Below are positions 34,601 through 47,796 of a stretch of 64,000 nt of DNA, in pieces. The translations under genes were made by a program, and so were the position numbers. Under the pieces are notes generated by a model. It was given only the letters and a program-made list of their open reading frames with translations. It was not told the origin of the DNA and ran no database searches. Each line of letters starts with the position of its first letter. The first letter of the stretch is position 1. Source of the stretch: Ectobius pallidus (Eukaryota; Arthropoda; Insecta; Blattodea; Ectobiidae); the NCBI GenBank assembly GCA_964059195.1, contig CAXKWD010000011.1, forward strand, positions 14,389,939 through 14,453,938, read 5' to 3'.

Positions 34601-34913
34601 CGACCGCCGGCGTGGTCTTGTGGTTACCGTCGTCGCTGACTACAGATTCGTCGGCCCGGGTTCGATCCCCGGTACCTCCTCGGATTTTTCTGAGGTAGGG
34701 AGGTCTGGTAGGGGTGCACTCATCCTCGTGATTCAAATTGAGGAGCTACTTGATAGAGAAGTAGCGGCTCCGGTCATGGAAACCACCATTAACGGCCGTG
34801 GGTGTCGGCATGCTGACCACATGCCCCCCAATCCTGCCATCTGCCTATAGGTAGATGACGAAGCGGTCGGTGGTAGGCCTTGTCCCTTCGGGGATGTCGA
34901 GCCACGGAGTTAA
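34601..34913 (+). mobile_element. SINE family C, full-length copy
   Basis: The tRNA-like head has A-box-like GGCGTGGTCTTGTGGTTACC and B box CCGGGTTCGATCCCCGG. The body contains CTCGTGATTCAAATT and ATGCTGACCACATGCCCCC. It is flanked by a perfect 9-bp duplication AGAAATTCG at 34592-34600 and 34914-34922. It is the reference for the truncated copy at 10472 and the minus copy at 63156. Confidence 0.9.
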
Positions 34914-35008
34914 AGAAATTCGTACCGATAAAAAATAATTTTGAATTAAAATGAAATAGATTATTCTTATATTTAGTGACAGACAGAAAAATATTAGCGC
35001 AACGTACA

Positions 35009-35061
35009 AAGAGAGAGAGAGAGAGAGAGAGAGGGGGGGAGGGAGGGAGAGAGAGAGAGAA
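35009..35061. repeat. (GA)n microsatellite
   Basis: GA dinucleotides interrupted by a G-rich GGGAGGGA block. Confidence 0.95.
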
Positions 35062-38000
35062 ATAGTAGATAAACGTACACAGAGATCAATGAGTATTGAA
35101 AATGGGCTCTTTATATCAGAACACTGAGCCAATAATGCTAGAAGAACCTTTTTAAGTAGGTTGGTAAACTTTGCGTTGTACTGTATCATCTTAAGGATCC
35201 CGATTTTTTTGTGAAACGAAATGGTTGATGTCGGTGTTAGCTATTCTATTTCGATGGATATTTCGCGAAATAGTTTTATGTTATACTGTACATACAAAAT
35301 AAATTGCACTTCTTTATTTACTTTACTACTTACTCGTGAGAAATAATATAACTTACAAAACGTTATTTGGCAATGAAGATTAATTTTAAGTTTCAGTGTT
35401 GAAAGTTGAAACATAAACTATTCAAGCATGTTTGTCGTAAGGATGTTTCAATTTTTTGTTTATTATATCTGTGATATTTTAATTTTCATTTGAAGCTAAG
35501 TTCTATTGTTTATAGATACGTTATGTTACCAAAGTAGCCATTTGCTCACAGGAGTGTCAACAACTTTGCATGAAATACGGAGGTTAAAAAAGAATATCAG
35601 GCACCAACAATTACGATTTTAAATAATATTTTCGTACACTTTTCTTTACATTCTTCCTGGAGGAGGCGTAATTCGCGCTGATTTACGCATTTCGTGAACT
35701 CAAACAAGTTTCGCGATATTTCATGGATATAGTTCCCTTCATTGTGATATTTTAAAAATCTATTAAGCTAAATATAGCTAAATAGAGCTGTTTTGTAAAA
35801 TTTCGCTATTATTTATTTATTCACTGTTATAAAAAATGTTACAAGCCGGCGAAAATAATCACTTTTAGACAGCGAGGCGACGTAAAAGTATGTGCGAAGA
35901 TATGAATAGGCGATGTGCATTCAATTAATTACAGTTCGTTATAATTTTATTGTGTGTTTAGTTAATGTTTAGATTTCACTCGGCAACGACCTGTCTTGTT
36001 AGCCTGTTTTTTTATTTATTGTATACAGAGTAAAGTTAAACGCAAAAAAAAAGCTCTATAGAACATGGAATGCAATTAGAGAAACATTTCGCGTACAGCA
36101 TTACATTGGCCTCTGGCAATAATCCTTGGAAGTAAAACTAAAAACCCGAACCATAGTATAATTTACAATGCATATTACTGATTACATAAGCCAGTGAACT
36201 CTTGATTGGTCCCTTTACTGAGTGTACAGTCATATATAATGTTATGTTTGCATTGAATCTCCGTATCATCTGTGTTCCACGTCAGCCTTTCAAAAACACC
36301 ATTAGCCTTTGAACAACGCTCAGGCCCAGGTGTGCGGTGAAATGGGGCTGGAACATGGGAACATTTCATTTCAGTGACTGGAGAGCGGGCACACAACGCA
36401 TGTCCACACCAGCTCCTGGACGATTCCGACTCTCGTATTGGTTTGATGTCAAATATCTGCCACTCAACATTAACCTATGAGCACAGGTCGGTTTCAGATT
36501 CAGGAGAGACGAAGTGAGGGGAGGGTCAGCCTCTGCTGCACATCCGCCAACGCGAAAAACAGGATATGCGCAGGGGTGGGGAGTGGGCCAGGCGGAGTCG
36601 GTTATTTGTTCCCTTGTAAACATAAATCTCTGCATATTATATCGGAAAGATTCCCTGCACTCGACTTACCTCCCTTCTCACGCACGGAAAAAAAACTCCA
36701 CTCATAACAATACTACTGCTGAAAAGACTAACGAACAGACGAGGGATGTTATTAGAACTGAAATGTAGTTATACACATTCATTAGGTAAAGGGAGTGGAT
36801 ACATTTGTTCACCCCTGTTACAGGAAAATGACTGAGATACCGCAGAGAAAGGTGCAGTTATACCTAATGAAGGTATACATGTTTATTTATTTTGGAGATT
36901 ATTTGATTTTAATGCGGCGCGCATGTAAAGCAGGCTTAGCACTGGGAGCTCCCACAATGAGGGATTATTGATAATGGAGGAGCGACTGTCTTACTCGTAA
37001 GCAGGGCCCGGCCCCAGGGACACCCTGCCAGCGTCCCCGTACCTAATTTGCTATCTAATTTAATTCTGACACTGCCAAATTCTCCTCCCTAGTGTCTGTC
37101 CTCTTGTCCACCAGGCGGCTCTTATCACCAACACACTGTTCGCAGAGTTTATTCCTGTAACACACTTTACTTGCTGATGCTCACACGGTTTTGACTTACC
37201 ATTATATCTAAACTTAAGCAACCATGCAGCCTTAACTTTCTCATACTCACAAAGAAGCCTACTAATTTTAGAACAGTAAGGACTTGTACTATGACCTCCA
37301 TATAAACCTCTGGTTAAAATTTATCTGGCAGATAGCACACTCATCAGGAAATTACATTAGAAACTGCGACTTCTCTTCAAGTATAGTCTGGAAGAATATC
37401 CTCTGGTTAGGTTGACCGTAGCCATTAAACCATTCACTAGCAAAGCAAGCATGGTGAAAACAAAATTGCTGATTATGGGAGCGTTATGATCACTTGAGTT
37501 CCGTCTTCGATGCTGGAAGATTTAACTCAATAATACAGTTTTTTTTTTTTTACTGATATCTGTATTCTATATAATTTCAGATATTAAATAACATACAGGT
37601 ACTTGAAATGGTGTATTGTAATGTAATTCAGTTGTTCAAAGTGAAAAGAAATTTGTGGTCAAGTAGTGACATCTAGCGACACACTGACCAATCTCATAGC
37701 GAGGAAGAAGTCATTTTACATACCATTGCAGTTGTAGAAACGATGCCACCATTTTAATTTAAAAAAAAAAAAAACCATTGCCACTCTATATAAACAGTTA
37801 TAGTATTTTCTCAAAACGTGATGACTCGTCTCATTCCACCACTCGAGACCCGGGGTGACTTTGAAGAATGTTTTTACAATGTATTCCCTCCTAACGAGGG
37901 TGGATTATTTTTACATCTGGGTAGGGAAAAGTAAGGCCATATCATACATTAACACAGCGGGTGCAACTGGTCAATATACAATGCATGACTCTGGACTCAA

Positions 38001-38359
38001 CAATCTCCAGAAAGGACAGACACCTGACAGTGTTGTTTCTAGGCTTTTAATGAGGCTCGCCCGTCGTTTACTATTCTCTTCAGTTAAGTAGCAGGGGGAA
38101 ATGTTATCTAGGTAGTTCCAAGAACTGATGCTTTCATGTTTTGCAAAATACTGTACATACACAGAGTAGGAGGAAATAATGTTACGGATTTTCAGAACAT
38201 ATTTTCACATTATGTATAACAAAACAGTCTAATGCCATATTAGAGAAAATGTTGTATTTGCAGAAAAAAGGTCGTGTCACTAAAATGTTAACAGTATTCT
38301 ACCCAGTAAACACTTCCTTATAATTCCGATTTTATATATACCATTATACAGTACGAAAT
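35062..38359. other. no confident gene; GC-richer island at 36300-37100
   Basis: About 3.3 kb without a recognisable gene or element. 36300-36660 and 36910-37110 are clearly GC-richer than their surroundings and not obviously repetitive. Frames there (36366-36635 minus, 36477-36707 plus) overlap on opposite strands and show no domain. Homopolymer runs lie near 37540 and 37760. Confidence 0.35.
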
Positions 38360-38369
38360 AAAGATTAAA

Positions 38370-38752
38370 GGTTCGATCCCGGCCCAGGTTGGATTTTTTA
38401 AAATAATTTTCCTCCATTATTTGCCAGACTTATCTCTTAAACATGTTATTTAAGAACAAGGACTACTATAAATTAAGACAATTCATGCAATATAACGAAT
38501 GGACTGTAGTAAATTTAATTTATATTTGTTTAACTATCATTTAAGTATAATGTGAATATATGATTTACGTTCAATTTGTAAAACTCAAATGACTACGTTA
38601 AAGGTATTTAGGAAAAATAAAGTGACAGGCCCTTTCCAGTAGATTTACTGACATGTAAAATAACTCTTGCGGGACAAAATTCCGGAACACCGGCGACGGT
38701 CACAGGCCTAAATTGCAGTACATCCCCGTCGTTAAATAACCAACCAACCAAC
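38370..38752 (+). mobile_element. SINE family E, 5'-truncated at its B box
   Basis: It starts at GGTTCGATCCCGGCCCAGG, a B-box sequence, and ends GTCGTTAAATAACCAACCAA. It is flanked by a perfect 10-bp duplication AAAGATTAAA at 38360-38369 and 38753-38762. The CGGGACAAAATTCCGG palindrome precedes the tail. Confidence 0.85.
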
Positions 38753-38762
38753 AAAGATTAAA

Positions 38763-39519
38763 CCACCGGACTTCTACCTTGCATAGCCTGCGGGTATTAG
38801 ACGACGCCGTGCAGTGTTTATCTCTGGCCGTCACTTCCATATCTCGCTCAACATTCAAATAAGAGATTTGCCAAATTAAAAAAAAAAACACTCACCTTTC
38901 TTACAGTAGATGTTGAAAATGTTGCTACTTCCTTTATACAGTTTTATAATCATGATTTTATAGGAACATTGCATTGAGATGTATTTATGATTTTATAAAC
39001 AATAACTTGTTTATTCTTTCAGGTGAGTTTCCTCCTTCACACGGGATGCATGCTGTCTTCATTTGTAAGTACAATAAAAGCATTTAAGCAGAATTTATTA
39101 ATACATTTGAACAAGCTTATGAAGCTATGATCTGAGTAAGTGCTTCAAGCTGAGGCTTGTTTTTGGTTCTAGAATGGTTCATATTTTCTATTGTGCGTCT
39201 TTGTTATTCCTGAACATTTTATATACCCGATAGACTGCCCCCTTTCAATTATTTTTGCTACTGACGTGTACTAAAACTGATACACAGGTTATTACTTTCC
39301 TTTTAAAAGTAAATAGTACTGCTTTCCCTTTTGTTCGGGTTACTATCTATTGATGTTACTATTGAAAAATTTAAAGCTAAATTATGACAAGAAAATTGAT
39401 ATAGGATACACCATTACACTAATTCTAGGCATGTAATAGTAACAATAGTTCTAATATAGGAGAAAATATTTGACTGCAAAAATTGTATCATAACCGACAG
39501 GATTATTTAGAGTAGCTTA
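38763..39519. other. no gene seen
   Basis: Nothing recognised. Confidence 0.35.
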
Positions 39520-39800
39520 CGCCGTAGTGTAGTTGGTTGAGGCGCTGCACTATTATCCGGAAGGTTCCATCCACATTGTGATAATTGAGAATTTTCAATT
39601 GCCAAATTTTTTTGGTGTCGATTTAGCCCTGAGAGCGACGCAGCCTCTAATAGAAAAGAGTACCAAGGAATAATTCTTGGAGTAATGATGGCGGGTATTG
39701 TTGGCCGACTACCTTACCAGCTTCGTGTTCCGAAGTCTAATAACTAGGAGCCTTAATCTCCTGGAACCCTAAAGACCTTCATTCATAGCGTACTTTTTAT
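39520..39800 (+). mobile_element. SINE family B copy 2
   Basis: The head CGCCGTAGTGTAGTTGGTTG is A-box-like; the B box is decayed. The body aligns with 6579-6849 (AGTACCAAGGAATAATTCTT, ACTACCTTACCA, CTGGAACCCT). The tail is not clear. Confidence 0.7.
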
Positions 39801-39871
39801 TCCTGTGTCATAGAGCTACACAAATCAGGAGGGATTTTTCTGCAGTGTCCAATTTTCGAAATATAGTAGAT

Positions 39872-40306
39872 CAGCGTTTCTCAACCTTTTTGAACCCGAG
39901 GACCTCTAAAATGTCTAAAAAAATGTACGGGCCCCTAATTTTACATCCCTTTTTAACAGTAGGCTATATGTAGGCCTATATTCTTAATATTTGGGGTATT
40001 AATTATAGGTCATTATAACGAAATAAATAAATATATATATATATATTTTTTTTTTTTTAGCAGAGCACCTCCAAGAATAAAACCCTTGTTAAGAGAGTGC
40101 CTCTAAGACAAAGTCTTATTTTTCAGGGTTTTGAATGAAACAGGGAACGAAGATTTTAAAAACTTCGACATCTAGTGTCCATTTTATGTGAAACATTTTT
40201 ACTTCTTTACTTGCTCTATGATATATTTTATAATTATGTCTGCGGACCATCTGCACAATCTTCGCGGACCACCAGTGGTCCGCGGACCATAGGTTGAGAA
40301 ACGCTG
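39872..40306 (+). mobile_element. hAT-like MITE family CAGCGTTTCTCAACC, copy B
   Basis: Intact ends CAGCGTTTCTCAACC and GGTTGAGAAACGCTG with a perfect 8-bp duplication TAGTAGAT at 39864-39871 and 40307-40314. It is about 180 bp longer than copies A and C because of a block at roughly 40015-40195. That block holds a TA/T run and AAAACCCTTGTTAAGAGAGT. Confidence 0.9.
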
Positions 40307-41347
40307 TAGTAGATGAATCAAAGCATTTTTGACAGTAAATTTGACTTTATAAATAATATATTGACAACCAATTAAAGTTTCGGAAAAAGGTTTCCTATTC
40401 TCATAAAAGAAATATTCGAATTTGAAATTTGTGAAATTTTATCACAATGTGGACATTTCATACCCCAATCCACATTTCAGACGAAATCCCCCTGAAAAGT
40501 AGAAAAAACAACATAAATGATTCACAATGGGTTCTTAAGATTGCATTCCAGTAAATTCAACATTTCCTTAGTGGCAACTTTCTGCTTCTTTTAGTGCTTC
40601 ATGTTTTTATATTAAAAAAATATAACATTTTTGCTTAAATATGGATTTTGAGTAACTAGATCGTGTGGGGTCACACCCTGCATCGGTAGACTAATTGCTT
40701 GCTCCGTCTGACTATATGACCAGGGTTTAGCCTTTGATGGCACTTCGAGGAGATGGACTTCACGGGAAAAGGCCACACGGTTGCTAGTCCTCGTATCAGA
40801 TATTGGCATCACCCCGTCAGCTTCCTACATATTGCAATAATTATTGCAATGTATAATAGTAGAAAATTGTGACCTATATGCTAGGAGATACAAAGTTCAA
40901 ATCCATGATTCTGTAGGTACATATCACAGGGATGGTTCATTGCCGTATTATGAGTGTTAGATGAAAGTGGTATATGGATGAATATATCCATGTAACCAAA
41001 CTTTTTTTCAGTTATTTGGGTTGCTAATTCCCATTCTCTCATTTATTTTAGATCGAACTATTTCAGTTGTCGCAGGTAAAATGTGTTCCAACAGCGGATG
41101 ATAAAAGACTATAAAAATTAATATCATGATTACTTCATTCCAGCGCAGTGGGCCAGCTCGTACAATATTGACAGAAAATAGCATCCCCTGTATACACAAA
41201 CACAACATGCGCTTCCTCTATGTTTGTTTCATTTGTTTGTTTTCATGTTACGGTACATTTAATTTCTCACAGGTTTGTCCAATTAAGAGCTTCTGCAAAT
41301 GAAAAATCAGACGTATGTGGCACACAATGTCATAAAACTACTTTTAG

Positions 41348-41437
41348 GTTATTATTATTATGATTATGATTATGATTATTATTATTATTATTATCATCAT
41401 CATCATTATCATCATCATCATCATCATCATCATCACT
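41348..41437. repeat. (TTA)n/(TCA)n compound microsatellite
   Basis: TTA and TGA triplets grade into TCA triplets, giving a histidine-run frame that is not a gene. Confidence 0.95.
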
Positions 41438-43224
41438 TTGAACGAAAACACAAACGCAAATTTATAGCAGTAATAATTACGTACTTTATTCAAAAATGTA
41501 ATTATACAGAAGTAGTTTTACATATAATCATTTGAAAATCTGCCATTTTGTAACGCTAACGATAAAACTGCGTTTGGTGCCCTAAGTAAGTAGACTACTA
41601 CACATCTCGCCAAACCAAGAAGACATTAATTTTTTCCGTTGTCTGCGTGCTCTTTATTTTATGCAATTTAAAGCTAATCCATTTCAGAATGGAAGATAAG
41701 TCCTATTTAGACCTCTTACCTGTGCTTATTTTGTTATTCACTTCTCCCAAGATGTTGGTCTAAAACGGAAAAAGTTGGCTATAAACATTCTTTAGAAATA
41801 AAATAATTTATAAACTGAATTGAAGGGAAATTTAAGGGCTTAAAGCAAAAGAGTTCATTTCCGCGAGAATACCATATATAGGCCTACATAGTGCGAAGGC
41901 CCAGGGAAACCCCTTGCCTCAGAATCTGATTGTGTTTGGGAGGATCCCTACTACAAAATGTCAATGCCGGATTAGAATTTAACACCTACCTCGAACGTCA
42001 CTTGTCCTTTGTCCGTGTTATATTACGACGAGAATATGCGTCGTGCCGTTCACTCACCAGGGAGTCCTTCAATTTCTTATCCTAATGCATGCATGTGATG
42101 TATGTGATCTAAAAATTTGATTTCTCCTCTGCTGGAATTGATTATATAAATCCCAAGAAAGAGCAGTAAAACCGGGGAATAAGATGACAAAATCGATGTA
42201 ATTAAAAATAGCCTTTAATATTGCACGGTGTACGTGTTTGCATCCACGGTTTCAAAATAACCAGTTAATTAGTCTGGCCACGGACCAACAAATATTATAA
42301 TACACCTTTTGAGATTATGGTATCTACTGAGCACCTGACATTCCATGTTAACTTCATTCCTTTGGTAGTTTAGGACAACCTATATGAGTTTTTGTTAACG
42401 TCATAATACCACATTGGCCTAAGGTTCTAGTGTTTCTAGCATCTCTGAAAGATTTGCGTCCTTAGAAAATCTGAGGGGTCAAGAAATAATGTTCTTAAAA
42501 ATGAACCTTGAATTTAGATATGATTTTAAAAATAAACTTACTACTTAAATTGATCTTCAAAAAAATATAATGTTTTTAGATTAATACTACAGTGGCAATT
42601 TTTCAATTTTTTAAAGACTCTGTTCCCTCGAAACTACTTTTAATTGGCCCTGTAAGATTTGAAAATCAGATTTACAGAAACGAGGAAAACGTATTTTGAA
42701 AATGAGTGAAGCAAAAATATACCAGATCAGAAATAAATCTCTGTATTGAACATTTTGTCGAGCTGGAGGAAGCATTGGAGTCGGGTAAAGGTAAATAAAT
42801 GTCTCATAGAAGCGGTTTAAACCAATAGTACGTAATATCAGGAGCCTTTCGAAGGTGTCTCTGCAGAACTAAAGATAGAAGCAGAAAGTGTAAGTGTCGT
42901 GCACTCAACATTCTATGCAATTCAAAGTGTCATGGAAGTTTGTTTTGTGAAAACAAGAGTTACAGTATAACTTACTGTTTTTCATAAAAGGAAGTGATTC
43001 GTGAAATCAAGTATTAAAATATTCTGTTTCGCACGAAATATTCACTTCATTGTCAGGATAATGTGTGATAATGTGTTTTTTCATATGAATGCCCTATCTC
43101 TTTGGTCTGTTTCGTAATTGTCGGCCTTTGACGTTATTGACTATAAATAAACAGTAGTATTTTGTAATTATGTAAATTATGTAATGACAATAATGTTATT
43201 TCCTAATTTACTTCATTGTCCGTA

Positions 43225-43225
43225 A

Positions 43226-43279
<54 letters not shown>

Positions 43280-43280
43280 A
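43225..43280. repeat. (CA)n(TA)n(TG)n palindromic microsatellite
   Basis: CA repeats pass into TA and then TG repeats, so the tract is self-complementary. Confidence 0.95.
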
Positions 43281-44046
43281 TAATGAAACTTAAACCCTTG
43301 TTATAAAAGTGAAAGACAAAGTTATGACAGCAGAACTTACAATTAAGTCAGTTGAGATTTCTATAATCCACCAGTGAATATATAAATTCTTAGAATTGAA
43401 GAATAACTTGTGAGAAGCTAGGAAAGGTCCTGAGAATGAAGTATGCTTGTTAGAAGGCAGAAGCTCATAAATTCGTCCCTAGTAGAGACATCAAGCAAAG
43501 ACTGCCAAGAACTTACCTACATAAATCTTCCAAAGCGAGTGTTTAGCAAGAGTGGTCAGACGTTTGTATCTGTTCTGAAGACTTTTTTTTAGAATTAAAA
43601 TGATGCGTGGAGCATTGAATTACGCCCAAGAGAATAATAATTTAATGTTACGGGAGTCTCCCTTATTCCCTGGTCTCCTTAGATTTGCACCGAGGTTTCC
43701 AAATTCACCAGACGTGCATTATTCTTGCTGCTGAATCGCCGCAAACTACGTTTCCATCACAGAGAATTATCTACTGTATTCAGAAGGAAATTTGGGATAC
43801 GATCTTATTTTTGCGGTTGAATATTGTTTAGTTAATAAGTGAGAATCTCACGTTATAGAAATTCTTAGTCTGTATTAACGTTTGAAATTGCATTTTCTGA
43901 TTCTGAGTGTTTTTGAGGTTTTTGTTGAATAAGAAAACAAAATTTGCCTGCTTCACAATTATTTACAGGTTATATGAAAATTCTAAAAGTTGTTTGGAAT
44001 GGTCGATACAGCATCACTGCATCACTGATTCTTCTATAAAATAAAA

Positions 44047-44048
44047 TA

Positions 44049-44089
<41 letters not shown>

Positions 44090-44104
44090 CAATAATAATA
44101 ATAA
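44047..44104. repeat. (AAT)n microsatellite
   Basis: About 18 AAT units with one AAC interruption. Confidence 0.95.
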
Positions 44105-44579
44105 CCACTTTATGATAAGTGCCAGTCCTGTTTAATAATATGGGTAACATCACTCAATAATAGCCAACCATTGGCACAATTCCATTGTTTCCTTTTTTCG
44201 CATTTATGTGAACTTGTTTTCTATTTAATTTCGTTCCTGAAAGTTAGCTACACTGACACACGTTTCCAACTCCTATAAATAAGGGCTGAAGAATATTTTA
44301 GTATAAACAAGTTTTCAGAGCTCTATATTTAGAAACTTTTTTATACGCGTTCAGTATTTAAGTACATTATCTTTGTTTACCATAATATTATATTCATGAT
44401 ATAACCTACAATAAACTGATTTGGTTGGGTAGATGGACGAATGTTATCCTCTTCGCGCACGACGAATAGGGCCTCCGGTGAAGTTTCATTATCGAATACT
44501 AAATTAGTTTCGGTTATTTTCGTATAGAGAACAGATAGAAAAACGGTAAGCCCATCTCCTAGAGGACCAGCTGAAGGAA

Positions 44580-44771
44580 ACTAAAATATTGGACATGAAA
44601 GGCCCGGGGAATTTGGTCCACATGCTTTGATTTAGGCTTGGAGTTCTTAAATTGTCGGACTTCCTGCGCAGGACTTTTAGGTCCTGAAAAATACATCATC
44701 CTCGACCAGGTTTAAACTCACAAATTTCGGATATTAAGGCGGGCACGCTACCTCTGCACCACCTAGAGCTA
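44580..44771 (-). mobile_element. SINE-like element, family F
   Basis: On the minus strand GGTGGTGCAGAGGTAGCGTG is A-box-like and GTGAGTTTAAACCTGG is B-box-like, at tRNA spacing. Only one copy is in the window, so the 3' boundary is uncertain. A decayed tRNA pseudogene is the alternative. Confidence 0.55.
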
Positions 44772-44894
44772 TGCAGTCAGTCGGTTGATTTGATCTGGAT
44801 TCCTTCACTCTTGTGGCTTTTACTATCCATTAATTATTTATTAATTATTTTATAGACATGCATTAAATATTTATATTTTTCTTAACGAAAAGAA

Positions 44895-45852
44895 CTCCGA
44901 AATTGGAAATGTTATGCTTAGTTTACTTTGCTACAGAAAGGAAAGGGCGTCGTCCTGTTTAAGGAATACACGCTATGTAATAAATGGCTTATTATACCTG
45001 AAGGATTGACGAGTAGTGAGTGGAAGGTTGCAATTAAAGTGATTGTAAATGTTTGTCCAGTACGAACACTACCAGTCAGGTCCCAAGATGGACACCGCTG
45101 CCGTCGTTGCAGCAGTAAGAAAGAACGTCTTGCACACATCCTGGGTGCTTGTCCGTATGGTGAAGTGTTGAGAAACAGTCGCCACCGGATAAGGTGAAAT
45201 GATTCAACTGATCTGCGAAAGAATCATCTAGTAGCAGAACAGGACCACGGCGTTTCAGATAATGACTTTTAGAAGAATTGACACCATTACCATTCCATAT
45301 ACCGAGTGTTTCAGAGATACTTTTACAAACTTCGGGCATGGGCTCCTTACACCAAAAGAAGGAAAAAAGTTCATAAAGTCCCATAATCTTTGTTTTCTCG
45401 TTAGAAACTGTTCAACATGTTGGTACACTCATAAAACGTCAACGCACAAAACTCATAACAAAGCTCGAAATGTCCTTTTGATTCTAGACATGCATGCACT
45501 CGTCGAATCATGGAATCTTGCACCCTTTGAAATACTCCGGGATGGTGTCGAATGGTTTTGCAGGCTTCCATGAATCGACGCGTGCATGCATGTCTAGAAG
45601 CAAGAGGAGGACATATGTTCATATTAACTTTTTTCCTTCTTTTGGTGTGAGGAATCCATGCCCGAATCTTGTAAAAGTATTTTTGAAGCTCCCTGTATAT
45701 AATACTGATCCTACTATCAGATTTGAGAGAAGTAGCGTTCAACCAACAGAGGTGCATGAAGAAAAACGTATTTACGAACCCACTATCACATAGCCTACTA
45801 CAAAGAAAAGCATTCACTGCCTATAATTATCATCTTTGGGCTGATGATGTGA
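44895..45852 (+). pseudogene. R2-like LINE 3' end (CCHC finger plus restriction-like endonuclease), split by a MITE
   Basis: The frame from 44928 gives KGVVLFKEYTLCNKWL, then a CCHC knuckle in CRRCSSKKERLAHILGAC and LRNSRHRIR. This is the order found just before the restriction-enzyme-like endonuclease of R2/NeSL-type LINEs. Endonuclease wording resumes after a 398-bp insertion: FRRIDTITIP lies left of it (to 45297), and NTDPTIRFE, QPTEVHEEKRIYEPTI and YYKEKHSLP lie right of it, ending at TGA 45850-45852. A frame change lies near 45195 and another near 45790. The reverse transcriptase domain is missing, so the copy is 5' truncated. Confidence 0.85.
45300..45697. mobile_element. foldback MITE inserted in the R2-like LINE
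   Basis: Ends TACCGAGTGTTTCAGAGATA and inverse TACAGGGAGCTTCAAAAATA continue as about 80-bp inverted repeats (CACCAAAAGAAGGAAAAAAG shared). The centre is also palindromic (CTAGACATGCATGCAC and its inverse near 45590). TA lies at 45298-45299 and 45698-45699; removing the insertion leaves one TA and restores the LINE reading frame. The minus-strand 138-codon frame across it is an artefact. Confidence 0.9.
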
Positions 45853-47160
45853 GCAATACAAATTAATAATTCCATCTCTGCAGAACTTTCCATCTCAACA
45901 ATCTTTTAATGAAATAAGTAGGGCTGATCGGCCTGAAAGGTTCCCTCACCATACTTTAAAAAAATGTATACTCCTGAAGCATGATAAAAGAATACTTCGT
46001 TTATATATTGTTATAAGTTCTGTAAAGATATTGTTAATTTTTTTAATTTCGTAAATCTATCTAGTGATAATTATAAATGGTTTATTTTTAATTGCAATGA
46101 CTTGCTTTTCTAATATTATACTTTGTCCTTGTGCAACCCTTGACTGAGGGGAGCCGAAGTGTGCAATCATATTCTAAATAAGAAATAATTCGCAATACTA
46201 ATTCTCTGGATATAATTCCCGGACCTCTTCGTGCATTACCTACGAAATTAATTGCTTGATACGTGAACGCGTAGAATTCAAATTCAAAGAATCGCTGCAT
46301 GATTAATCTTCATAGTGAAAAATCCTATCCAATAGGGAACAACTAACGTTCCAAAACTGTAAAGGGATCAGGGGATAGTGGTGTGGGTGTCTTTTCATGA
46401 TGAATGTACAAACATGTTTATCAGTGGCATTCTAGATAACGCAGCATAACTGCAGCAGTACCAAAATAGTTGTATATACTGGATGTATACAAGGGGGAGA
46501 CTCATTTCTATTCACGGGCCATAGTGTTTGGATTTGGGATCGGGCGAGGGTGCGGTGGGGGGGGGGAGAGAGTTGTTTAATTATTCTGGTTTAACTAAAT
46601 AACAATTACGCCGAACGTTCTGGCTGCATGATTGGAGTTATGGCGCTGGCGAATCTTTTGACATCATCAAGTATCCAGCCATTAATCCGTCTGTATACAA
46701 CGTACAAAATAGCGGTCCTGTGTGTCCGGTTATTTGTTCCCATAATTATTCTCATTTGGTAAGCGTCTGATGGGTCTCGTACATCGGTTACATACGCATC
46801 CTTGTGTGTCTGTTTAGTTATCATAGATGCTTATTGCTGAACACCCTCGTTGCAGGCAAATATCGTAGCTCCCGACACATGTCAACTCGCTGTTCATTCT
46901 GTGTATTACCAATACCCTCTTGGGGGGGGGGGGAGCTTATGAGTACATAGCATTTTCTTTTCGGTTCACAGTATATATTTTAATTTTCATAATATTTTGT
47001 AATAACTAAGAATGTATTTGTTTAGACTTTCATCTTTTTTTTTAAGTCATTTGTATTATATATTCATATTATTCAAGTACTTATGTTCGGATTTTTTCTT
47101 TGTATTTAATGTACGGTTCTTGTATTCATGTATATCAGTTCTTTTTAAATGTATTATTAA

Positions 47161-47161
<1 letters not shown>

Positions 47162-47209
<48 letters not shown>

Positions 47210-47215
47210 CATTAT
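47162..47215. repeat. (ATT)n microsatellite
   Basis: About 17 ATT units; accounts for tyrosine- and isoleucine-run frames here. Confidence 0.95.
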
Positions 47216-47706
47216 GTATTTCATGTTTTTGCCCTGGCTGAGTGGTAGAGAAGGAATTATGGCCTTAACTCCGCCAGGTTAAATAAATAAATATTTTCCG
47301 TGGGAAAAGCAGTCAAAATATTTGCAGATGTCGATGAAGGTAGTTAACTGAAATTCTTTTATTCTAAGCAAAATAAATTGAAATTATCTAGGAGTTACTG
47401 TTAACAAAAAATTCAGATAATATAGTAGTAACATTATGGTAGTCTATGGTACCGTAGATTTTGGTGTAGTGGAGCAAGAGGGACTATTCCACGAACGTTT
47501 TTTTTAAATGGCGGGAAAGGAAGGCCTATAAACTTTCTACAGAGGTGCAGGAACAAATTATGAAATCTTTGTTAATTTCTCGGTTTCAGTCTTTATAGGG
47601 TAAATGGAGAAAACATCACTGGCCTTCAGAAACTACGTACCCGAAACTTTGTGGTCTTGTTCAGCAACAAGAAATTGAAAATTATTCTGCCTTCTTTTGG
47701 CAAACA

Positions 47707-47729
47707 TAATAATAACAATAATGATGATG

Positions 47730-47795
<66 letters not shown>

Positions 47796-47796
47796 G
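47707..47796. repeat. (AAT)n microsatellite
   Basis: AAT units with early GAT interruptions. Confidence 0.95.

Larger units (their letters stand above)
40315..44579. other. no gene seen apart from microsatellites
   Basis: Four kilobases with no recognisable coding segment or element end. It contains the microsatellites listed at 41348, 43225 and 44047. Confidence 0.35.

Noticed and set aside
45401..45817. A 138-codon minus-strand protein
   Set aside because: It reads across the palindromic MITE and into the antisense of the LINE endonuclease.
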